A DNA stretch of 64,000 nucleotides from Marivirga arenosa (GTDB lineage: Bacteria; Bacteroidota; Bacteroidia; Cytophagales; Cyclobacteriaceae): contig NZ_CP129968.2 of assembly GCF_030503875.2 (NCBI RefSeq), positions 1,824,001 through 1,888,000 of the forward strand, in the 5' to 3' direction. Under the pieces are notes generated by a model. The model saw only the letters and a list, made by a program, of their open reading frames with translations, was not told where the DNA came from and did no database searches. This document shows positions 8,671-16,311 of this stretch, piece by piece. A program made the position numbers and the translations under genes. The stretch's first letter is position 1; each line of letters begins with the position of its first letter.

Positions 8671-10840
8671 GAACATGAAGAAGTTACTATTTATCATATC
8701 GTTATTCATCTTACTGCCTAAAATAAATTATGCTCAATTAGAGCTTGATTATGATGATGATATCAATCCTTATTTCTTAGGAGATAGCATAGATTTGGTA
8801 TTTCCACTTTTATATGATTTTTTCAAAACTAATAATGAACATCCTGCAACTAATATTCAGTTAGCTTTAATATTTCAAGAACGCTACAAAAATGCTCATC
8901 CTATTTCGGATTATGAATCAGCTATTGCTAATGCAGAAAGAGCCAAACTATTATTTGGTCGATCTAGAGATTTGATTGATGATAGAGAAGTGAGAAGAAA
9001 TGAATGGTATTATCCAAACTTTACTAATGAATTCAAAAGAAATGGGAAACCAGTGTTAGAATTTGAGGCGGTTCAATCTGTTTTTGAGCAAGGCTATAAA
9101 GAAGCTGATTCATTCTTAGTGCATATGCCACCTATTTATGATAATTTCATGAAGATGGTAGAGCAATATGATTTGGCAGCGAAAAACTTTGTCCGAATAA
9201 ACGGGGACTACAATTCACTCAAGGATATTTATCTCCTTTTTGATGAAGATCTAAAAGCTCGATTTGATTTGGTGAAAAACAGTTATGATTCAACGCTGTA
9301 CTATTTCAAAGCCTATAAAGATGCAGCTAGCAAATATCCTCCCTTTGAACTCGATCAGCAGTTGTCATTTAATCAAATTAAAACATACCGTTTAGACGGA
9401 TTGGTGATCCAAACAGACTTTTTGGTGAACAATATTAAATTGTGGGATTATACTTCTTGGGTGAATGAGGTAAAAAATGTAATTGATACTGAGATTGATC
9501 AATTGAGAAAAGATATTACTCAAATTGAAGATAAGCTTGATGATAGTTTTGATCAGATGGAAAATTGGCAGCCAAATGATTCAATTGATATCGATCCTAT
9601 AGAAAGGAAATCAATTTACAGGATTAGAAAGTATGATTTGAATTCACCAGTGGCTAATCTTTTCCAATATAAAGATGATAAGCTGGATTTGATTAATGAA
9701 CAAAAGAGTTTAGCAGTCTACGATACTGCTGAAGAGATATCTTTGCAAGTTAAATTATACACCATAAATCGAGTTTTTCAGCAGACTATCCAATTGGAAA
9801 ATGCTTTAGAAAGTTACAATGAGCAAATTGCCTTGAGTGATCTTAATAAAAACAAAGACTTCTACCAACAATATTATGGAGGAGTTGAGGGGTTTAAAGA
9901 ATATTTTAAATCTGAATCTGGTGAATTATTAAAGATAAGGGGAGAAACTGCTAATAGATTGAAAACTCAAATTGTGGAGCAGTTTGAAAAACCCTTTGCT
10001 CAGGAAATCCCAACCTTTAGAAGGCTGAAATTTGAATGGCAAAATCCAGAAAATGAATATGATTCACTTCCTAAAAATATAGCGTATATCAATCACTCAG
10101 TTACTAATGTAAACGAGCTGGAATATTTTGGAGGATATTATTTTAATCAGGATAGTGTTCCTCAAGCATTTTATGCTGCTAAAAATGATACAAAAGTTAG
10201 ATGGTATAATGCTGTTCCTTCATTATATCAATCCAATAAAGCCTGGCAGCAAATTAATGATATTTCAGTTGCAGGTGGAGGTGATTTAAATTTCTTATTG
10301 TATGAAAGTCATGTTGATTCATTAGATTTCATTAACCACATAGTGGTGGCAGATGAAAACGGAAAAATAAAAAATGACATAGAAATTGATACTCAAGAAA
10401 AGCCTCTTGAATTAACTGCTTTAAGAAATAGTAATCTTCAGTTAGCCTTATATCAAGGAGATGGGTTAGGAGATGCTATATGGCCGAATTTCCTAACTGT
10501 GGTGAAATTTAATCCTGATAGTACAGATTATGTTATAAAAGAAATTGACATCAATGGAAAATATGAAGGGATATTTCAAACGGAGGAAGGAATTATATTG
10601 GTATCCTCATCAGAGGATAAAATGAATATTCATGCTACACTTTTTGATGTGGATTTTAATTCGCTAAAGAAGCAATCCTATTCTTTCAAAGAGGACTTTG
10701 AAATCCATTATCATTACCAATTGAGTGATGAAAGTTTACATTTAATGAGTAGGCAAGGAGAGAAGGGGCACTTCGTTTTGAATGATATTTTAGAGTTACG
10801 ATATTCTGATGTTGAATTAGAATCTACAGATGGTATATAA
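8663..10840 (+). CDS. Large exported protein of unknown function, third gene of the CHAT operon
   Basis: I do not recognise this 725-residue protein. It has a signal peptide (to about residue 25, ending NYAQ). Residues 30-480 are predicted mostly helical and charged, with coiled-coil-like stretches such as VIDTEIDQLRKDITQIEDK. Residues 490-715 look beta-rich, with repeated short strands of the type found in propellers. The start overlaps the preceding stop by eight bases; a second ATG at 8675 would lie four bases after the stop and gives an equally good signal peptide. A strong terminator follows at once. The tight linkage suggests it works with the CHAT and OmpA-type proteins in the periplasm. 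Confidence 0.8.
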   Translation: MIKNMKKLLFIISLFILLPKINYAQLELDYDDDINPYFLGDSIDLVFPLLYDFFKTNNEHPATNIQLALIFQERYKNAHPISDYESAIANAERAKLLFGRSRDLIDDREVRRNEWYYPNFTNEFKRNGKPVLEFEAVQSVFEQGYKEADSFLVHMPPIYDNFMKMVEQYDLAAKNFVRINGDYNSLKDIYLLFDEDLKARFDLVKNSYDSTLYYFKAYKDAASKYPPFELDQQLSFNQIKTYRLDGLVIQTDFLVNNIKLWDYTSWVNEVKNVIDTEIDQLRKDITQIEDKLDDSFDQMENWQPNDSIDIDPIERKSIYRIRKYDLNSPVANLFQYKDDKLDLINEQKSLAVYDTAEEISLQVKLYTINRVFQQTIQLENALESYNEQIALSDLNKNKDFYQQYYGGVEGFKEYFKSESGELLKIRGETANRLKTQIVEQFEKPFAQEIPTFRRLKFEWQNPENEYDSLPKNIAYINHSVTNVNELEYFGGYYFNQDSVPQAFYAAKNDTKVRWYNAVPSLYQSNKAWQQINDISVAGGGDLNFLLYESHVDSLDFINHIVVADENGKIKNDIEIDTQEKPLELTALRNSNLQLALYQGDGLGDAIWPNFLTVVKFNPDSTDYVIKEIDINGKYEGIFQTEEGIILVSSSEDKMNIHATLFDVDFNSLKKQSYSFKEDFEIHYHYQLSDESLHLMSRQGEKGHFVLNDILELRYSDVELESTDGI

Positions 10841-10846
10841 AATAGA

Positions 10847-10871
10847 AAAGGCTGGATTTCCAGCCTTTTTT
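10847..10871. terminator. Bidirectional intrinsic terminator
   Basis: AAAGGCTGG (10847-10855) pairs perfectly with CCAGCCTTT (10860-10868) across a four-base loop, and T residues follow. It begins seven bases after the stop of the CHAT operon and has an A-rich side facing the opposite gene, so it probably also ends transcription of the convergent beta-barrel gene. Confidence 0.9.
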
Positions 10872-10885
10872 ATTTGAAATATATT

Positions 10886-11467
10886 CTACAATAATTTATA
10901 CCCTACACTCAGCATAATTTGATTTACTTTCACATTACCATCAGCACCTAGTGTGGCTTGATTAGATAAGTTACCTTCATATCTTAGATCAACAATAAGT
11001 TTTGAAATATCTAGACCGACCCCTGCTTGATAGGCAAATACCGCTGATTTATAATCTTCTACAGCTGCGTCTTCAAAATCTTCCAAATCATCGAGATTAA
11101 AACTTGCAACTGGACCAGCATTAATTCTCACGGGTCCAAATTTCCAACCAAATAAAACAGGCATATCTATTTTGTTTTGGTTGAAATTTATTCCTTCTCC
11201 TACCGGGAGAAATGGTTGACGATATTCACCACGAACTGAATTAAAATAAATTTCTGGTTGGATGTAAAAGCCTGTAATTTTAATTCTAGCAAAAACACCA
11301 GCGTGATAACTGTATCTTGCTTCTCCTGCTGTATAATCATCTACATTTTTTTCAATACTCAGGGTCGTGTTACTTAATCCAACTTTAGGACCTATTGTAA
11401 AAATTTGTGCATTTGATACTGTAATTCCAGTAAAAAATAGAGCGAATAAAAGTAAAATCTTTTTCAT
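10886..11467 (-). CDS. Outer-membrane beta-barrel (PorT-like) protein
   Basis: A 193-residue protein with a clear signal peptide (MKKILLLFALFFTGITVSNAQ) and alternating hydrophobic strands ending in QIMLSVGYKLL, as in small eight-stranded outer-membrane beta-barrels of the Bacteroidota porin/PorT-like family. Typical motifs are IGPKVGLSNTTLS at the first strand and FYIQPEIYFNS in the middle. The member-level function is unknown; such proteins are often called porin family or outer membrane beta-barrel proteins. It stands alone, divergent from bioF and convergent with the CHAT operon. Confidence 0.8.
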   Translation of the reverse strand: MKKILLLFALFFTGITVSNAQIFTIGPKVGLSNTTLSIEKNVDDYTAGEARYSYHAGVFARIKITGFYIQPEIYFNSVRGEYRQPFLPVGEGINFNQNKIDMPVLFGWKFGPVRINAGPVASFNLDDLEDFEDAAVEDYKSAVFAYQAGVGLDISKLIVDLRYEGNLSNQATLGADGNVKVNQIMLSVGYKLL

Positions 11468-11497
11468 GTTTTATTATCATTTGAGTTTCTAAGTACA

Positions 11498-11528
11498 ATA
11501 ACGTTAATCAGTATAAATGTTATATTTG
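11498..11528 (+). promoter_or_regulatory. Candidate bioF promoter (-7 box) with overlapping half-site pair
   Basis: TATATTTG at 11521-11528 matches the Bacteroidota -7 consensus TAnnTTTG and lies 26 bases before the bioF ATG. No good TTTG element is seen at the -33 position. ATAAC (11498-11502) and GTTAT (11519-11523) are inverted copies separated by 16 bases, and the right copy overlaps the -7 box. The spacing resembles a BirA operator, but the half-sites are short and could be chance. Confidence 0.45.
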
Positions 11529-11554
11529 CATCGATTAAATCTTATATATAAAGG

Positions 11555-12673
11555 ATGAAGGTAGAGGATGTTTTAGAGAGCCAATTGCAAAAAAGAAAGC
11601 AAAATGGGAGTTTTAGAACCTTGAAAATTGCTGATCCCAAACAAATAGATTTTAGTTCGAATGATTATCTAGGCTTAGCTCAGGTTTCAGAAATACATCA
11701 ACCTATAGAAGAGTTTGTAGAAAATGGAGCTTCAGGTTCAAGACTATTAAATGGCAATAAGCAATATCACGAGGATTTAGAATCTTTTTTAGCTGAATTT
11801 TTCAAAGGTGAATCATCATTAATTTTTAATTCTGGATATGTAGCTAATCTTGGCGTATTATCTTCAATTCCGCAAAAAGGGGATGTAGTACTGATAGATG
11901 AGTTATCACATGTTTGCATTAAGGAGGGAGTGAGATTAAGTAGAGCTCAGCATTTCAGCTTTAAGCATAATGATTTAAGTGATCTAGAACAGAAACTCAA
12001 TAAATTCCATAAGCAAGGGGGGAATATATTTATTGTAGTTGAATCAGTTTATTCAATGGATGGAGATGAATCCCCATTGTTAGAAATAGTTGAATTAGCT
12101 AATCGCTATGATGCCTATATTATAGTAGATGAGGCACATTCTACGGCATTGCATGGTGACTCTGGTTTTGGATATTGTTGTCAATTAGGTATTCAAGATA
12201 AAATATTTGCAAGGATTTATACTTTTGGTAAAGCAGTTGGAGCTCATGGTGCTGCAGTTGTGGGTAGTAAAATCTTAAGAGAGTATTTAATTAATTATAG
12301 CAGACAATTTATTTATACTACGGCCTTACCTTATTCTAACGTCAAAACGATTGAGGCCGCCTTAAATTATAGGCAGAATCATCCTGAGTTATGGGATAAA
12401 CTTCAGAAAAATATTAGTTTATACCATGAAATTCTGAATCAAGATATTTCGAAACTCAATAGTAATCACCCAATACAAGGCGTAATTTTTAAAAACAATA
12501 ATGATGCTATTCAATTTTCTAATTATTTAAATGAAAATGGTTTTAATGTACGCCCAATTTTAAGCCCTACTGTGGTAAAAGGAAAAGAAAGAGTTCGGAT
12601 TTGTTTACATGCTTTCAATTCCGAAGATGAAGTAAGAAATTTGTGTCACCATATCAATCAATATTTTAAATGA
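11555..12673 (+). CDS. bioF: 8-amino-7-oxononanoate synthase (KAPA synthase)
   Basis: A 372-residue fold-type I PLP enzyme. It would join pimeloyl thioester and L-alanine to make KAPA, the first ring-building step of biotin synthesis, in the cytoplasm. The PLP-binding signature is VDEAHST at 191-197 and the Schiff-base lysine is Lys226 in YTFGKAVGAHG. The SSNDYLGLA motif near residue 34 is typical of alpha-oxoamine synthases. The family also includes 2-amino-3-ketobutyrate ligase and sphingolipid-forming enzymes, but the overlap with bioD and the linked bioA settle the call. The last four bases (ATGA) overlap the bioD start. Confidence 0.92.
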   Translation: MKVEDVLESQLQKRKQNGSFRTLKIADPKQIDFSSNDYLGLAQVSEIHQPIEEFVENGASGSRLLNGNKQYHEDLESFLAEFFKGESSLIFNSGYVANLGVLSSIPQKGDVVLIDELSHVCIKEGVRLSRAQHFSFKHNDLSDLEQKLNKFHKQGGNIFIVVESVYSMDGDESPLLEIVELANRYDAYIIVDEAHSTALHGDSGFGYCCQLGIQDKIFARIYTFGKAVGAHGAAVVGSKILREYLINYSRQFIYTTALPYSNVKTIEAALNYRQNHPELWDKLQKNISLYHEILNQDISKLNSNHPIQGVIFKNNNDAIQFSNYLNENGFNVRPILSPTVVKGKERVRICLHAFNSEDEVRNLCHHINQYFK

Positions 12674-13278
12674 ACTATTTTATTACCGCCATTGGAACTG
12701 ACAGTGGTAAAACATTATTTAGCACCATTCTTTGTGAAGCACTGGAAGCAGATTATTGGAAGCCAATTCAAGCGGGTTTTCCTAGGGATACTGATTTTGT
12801 GGCAGCTCACTTATCAAATTTAGTTACAGATTTAATTCCTGAAAAATATGTATTGAATACTCCAGCCTCACCACACTATGCAGCAGAAATAGATAATGTA
12901 GAATTAAGAGCTGAAGATTTTGATCTACCCAAAACGAACAATCCGAATTTAGTGGTAGAGGGAGCCGGAGGTGCACTGGTACCGATCAATAATTCTGAGT
13001 TTGTAATTGACTTACCCAAGCAATGGGATATGCCTGTGATTTTAGTGGCTAATTTATATTTAGGAAGTATAAATCATACCTTGCTCACTGTAAGCGAACT
13101 AAAAAGACGAAATATTAAAGTAAAAGGTATCGTATTTAATGGCCCTTCTAATCCTTCAAGTGAAAGAATTATTTTGCATCATAGCGGGTATCAATGTCTT
13201 TTAAGGATTAAACAAGAGAAAGAAATAAATAAGGAGGTAGTAAGAAAGTATGCAAGTGAATTAAAAAACAATTTATGA
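12670..13278 (+). CDS. bioD: Dethiobiotin synthase
   Basis: A 202-residue P-loop enzyme that carboxylates 7,8-diaminononanoate with CO2 and ATP to form dethiobiotin. The N-terminal Walker A reads GTDSGKTLF, close to the usual GTDTGKT of BioD, and the second family motif VEGAGGALVPI is at about residue 98. It is slightly shorter than the usual 220-240 residues. It overlaps bioF by four bases at its start and bioA by four at its end (both ATGA), so the three genes are probably translationally coupled. The family call is secure. Confidence 0.93.
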   Translation: MNYFITAIGTDSGKTLFSTILCEALEADYWKPIQAGFPRDTDFVAAHLSNLVTDLIPEKYVLNTPASPHYAAEIDNVELRAEDFDLPKTNNPNLVVEGAGGALVPINNSEFVIDLPKQWDMPVILVANLYLGSINHTLLTVSELKRRNIKVKGIVFNGPSNPSSERIILHHSGYQCLLRIKQEKEINKEVVRKYASELKNNL

Positions 13279-14549
13279 ATTGGTTAGAGAGAGATCAAAA
13301 TAGTATCTGGCATCCATTTACACAGCTTTTAAATGGCTTTGAACATATAATGGTAGAGAAGGCAGAGGGAATGTATTTGCATACTCCAGACGGCCGGAAA
13401 ATAATGGATGCTATTTCTAGTTGGTGGGTTAATTTGCATGGACATAGCCATCCTAAAATAGCCGAAGCAGTGGCTAAACAGGCTAGTAACTTAGAGCATG
13501 TTATTTTCGCGGGTTTCACGCATAGCCCGGCCATAGAACTGGCTGAAAAATTATTATCTATTTTACCCAAAAACCAATCTAAGATATTCTATTCTGATAA
13601 CGGAAGTACTGCCAATGAGGTAGCCTTGAAAATGGCTTTTCAATATTGGTATAATAAAGGTGAAAAGAAACGTAAAAAAGTAATTGCATTTGAGGGTGCT
13701 TATCATGGTGATACATTTGGCGCCATGTCAGTAGGAGATAGAGGGCCTTTTTCAGCTCCTTTTTCACCTTATTTATTTGAAGTGGAGTTCTTACCTATGC
13801 CTACTGAAGAAAATCATACAGAGCTGCTTAATAAGTTTGAAAAAATATTGCATTTAGGAGAAGTAGCAGCATTCATTTTTGAGCCATTGGTTTTGGGATC
13901 AGCAGGAATGAAAATGTATGATGCTTCATTTTTAGATCAACTGATAGAAATGGCACAAAAAGTAGATGTCATTTGTATTGCAGATGAGGTTTTTACTGGT
14001 TTTGGTAGAACAGGTAAAAACTTCGCATCTGATTACTTAAATCATAAACCTGATATTCTTTGCTTGTCAAAAGGTTTAACAGGTGGCACCATGGCATTAG
14101 GGGTAACTTCATGTACTGAAGCAATAATGGAAGCTTATAAGAGCACAGATATCATGAAAACATTTTTTCATGGACACAGCTTTACTGCAAATCCTATTGC
14201 ATGTGCTGCTTCTATTGCGAGTTTTGATTTGTTAGTGAATGAAGATACTCAAAGCAAAATTCAAGAAATAGGGGAGTGGCAGACTGAATTTTACCATAAG
14301 ATTTCTCAGCATCCTAAAGTTCAGAATGCGCGAGTATTGGGGACGATCTTTGCAATGGAGTTAAAGACAGAGTCAGATACATCCTATGTGAATGAGGTGC
14401 GTCATAAGCTTTATCCATTTTTTTTAGAAAGAGATATATTATTGAGACCCCTAGGGAATGTATTATACATTTTACCACCTTACATAATCAAAAAAGAAGA
14501 AATTGAAAAGGTTTATAATGCTGTAGAGGAAATGTTAGAAACCTTATAA
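13275..14549 (+). CDS. bioA: Adenosylmethionine-8-amino-7-oxononanoate aminotransferase
   Basis: A 424-residue class III aminotransferase that converts KAPA to 7,8-diaminononanoate, normally with S-adenosylmethionine as amino donor. Seen in the sequence: SSWWVNLHGHSHP at about residue 48 (the BioA substrate-site signature), YHGDTFGAMSVGDRG, IADEVFTGFGRTG and the PLP lysine in CLSKGLTGG. Last gene of bioF-bioD-bioA. bioB and a pimeloyl-forming pair such as bioC/bioH are not in the window, so they must be elsewhere if the pathway is complete. A strong terminator follows about 50 bases downstream. Confidence 0.95.
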   Translation: MNWLERDQNSIWHPFTQLLNGFEHIMVEKAEGMYLHTPDGRKIMDAISSWWVNLHGHSHPKIAEAVAKQASNLEHVIFAGFTHSPAIELAEKLLSILPKNQSKIFYSDNGSTANEVALKMAFQYWYNKGEKKRKKVIAFEGAYHGDTFGAMSVGDRGPFSAPFSPYLFEVEFLPMPTEENHTELLNKFEKILHLGEVAAFIFEPLVLGSAGMKMYDASFLDQLIEMAQKVDVICIADEVFTGFGRTGKNFASDYLNHKPDILCLSKGLTGGTMALGVTSCTEAIMEAYKSTDIMKTFFHGHSFTANPIACAASIASFDLLVNEDTQSKIQEIGEWQTEFYHKISQHPKVQNARVLGTIFAMELKTESDTSYVNEVRHKLYPFFLERDILLRPLGNVLYILPPYIIKKEEIEKVYNAVEEMLETL

Positions 14550-14599
14550 TTAGGTTTTATATAATTTGACTTGATAAAATTAAGAATTGGCACAAACAA

Positions 14600-14627
14600 A
14601 AAAAGCTACCAAAAAGGTAGCTTTTTT
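14600..14627. terminator. Bidirectional intrinsic terminator between bioA and the tRNA genes
   Basis: AAAAGCTACC (14601-14610) pairs perfectly with GGTAGCTTTT (14616-14625) over an AAAAA loop, followed by T residues on the plus strand and by T residues on the minus strand. It closes the bio operon and, on the other strand, the tRNA-Glu transcript, whose last mature base is at 14632. Confidence 0.9.
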
Positions 14628-14631
14628 ATTG

Positions 14632-14703
14632 TAGCCCGTAGGGGAATCGAACCCCTGTTTCCAGGATGAAAACCTGACGTCCTAACCCCTAGACGAACGG
14701 GCC
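14632..14703 (-). tRNA. tRNA-Glu (anticodon TTC), second copy in the transcript
   Basis: On the minus strand the 72-base sequence begins GGCCCGTTCGTCTAGGGG and ends GGTTCGATTCCCCTACGGGCTA. The anticodon stem TCAGG/CCTGG encloses the loop TTTTCAT, giving anticodon TTC (Glu). The T arm GGTTCGATTCC is standard. The first acceptor pair is G-T, as in other Bacteroidota tRNA-Glu. CCA is not encoded (C only). The gene is identical to the copy at 14788-14859. Confidence 0.95.
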
Positions 14704-14787
14704 ATAGTTATTTGATTCTACTATGAAAAGAATTAAATTTTTTCTGAAATTTTGCTAAATGTTTTACTTTTTAAAACATTATAAATG

Positions 14788-14859
14788 TAGCCCGTAGGGG
14801 AATCGAACCCCTGTTTCCAGGATGAAAACCTGACGTCCTAACCCCTAGACGAACGGGCC
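14788..14859 (-). tRNA. tRNA-Glu (anticodon TTC), first copy in the transcript
   Basis: The 72 bases are identical to the tRNA-Glu gene at 14632-14703, separated from it by 84 bases. It lies just downstream of a canonical minus-strand promoter at 14877-14907, so both tRNAs probably come from one precursor. The spacer holds an AT-only hairpin (AATGTTTT / AAAACATT at about 14759-14781) that might matter in processing. Confidence 0.95.
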
Positions 14860-14876
14860 ATTTGTAAATGGAGATG

Positions 14877-14907
14877 CAAATATAGAAGCTGCATTTTTAA
14901 TTACAAA
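14877..14907 (-). promoter_or_regulatory. Promoter of the tRNA-Glu pair
   Basis: Read on the minus strand, TTTG (14907-14904), a 19-base spacer, then TATATTTG (14884-14877) match the Bacteroidota -33/-7 promoter consensus exactly. The tRNA 5' end lies 18 bases beyond the -7 box. The promoter is back to back with that of gap. Confidence 0.85.
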
Positions 14908-14963
14908 CCATAGCTCAAAAAAAATATAAAAATATTTTCTGAGCTAAACCTTTGAGCTTCTAA

Positions 14964-14995
14964 TTTGATAATACTAACAACTAGGTTTATATTTG
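14964..14995 (+). promoter_or_regulatory. Promoter of gap
   Basis: TTTG (14964-14967), a 20-base spacer and TATATTTG (14988-14995) match the Bacteroidota promoter consensus exactly. The gap ATG lies 35 bases downstream of the -7 box, leaving a short leader. A strong consensus promoter suits a highly expressed glycolytic gene. Confidence 0.85.
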
Positions 14996-15012
14996 TTTTA
15001 AATTTATTGTAA

Positions 15013-16026
<1,014 letters not shown>

Positions 16027-16054
16027 TTTAAAACCTAAAATAGGTTTATATAAT

Positions 16055-16097
16055 AAAAGGCTAGCTTTTACAATTTGTTAAAAGCTAGCCTTTTTTA
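16055..16097. terminator. Intrinsic terminator after gap
   Basis: AAAAGGCTAGCTTTTA (16055-16070) pairs perfectly with TAAAAGCTAGCCTTTT (16079-16094) around an eight-base loop, with further T residues. It lies between the convergent gap gene and the small gene downstream of smc and may serve both strands. Confidence 0.9.
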
Positions 16098-16124
16098 TTT
16101 GACTAGAGTTAAATAATTACCACC

Positions 16125-16310
16125 TTATTTTTTCATCCATTTCTTTCTCATAATTAATCCAAAGATTATGGAGAATAAAATAGCTTTGAAAAACGATTCC
16201 TGTATTTGTGAAATAAAGCTATTATCTTCAATCAAATACATAATACTGGCATCAAGTAACCAAAATACTAGTGCAGTAATTCCTATTCTAATTAAAAAGA
16301 TTTTGTTCAT
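16125..16310 (-). CDS. Small two-helix membrane protein
   Basis: A 61-residue protein with two predicted transmembrane helices (about residues 5-25 and 40-55) and a basic end RKKWMKK. I do not recognise the family. It starts one base after the smc stop codon and ends before the gap terminator, so it is almost certainly co-transcribed with smc. That linkage and the clean membrane topology argue for a real gene. No function can be assigned. Confidence 0.6.
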   Translation of the reverse strand: MNKIFLIRIGITALVFWLLDASIMYLIEDNSFISQIQESFFKAILFSIIFGLIMRKKWMKK

Positions 16311-16311
16311 A

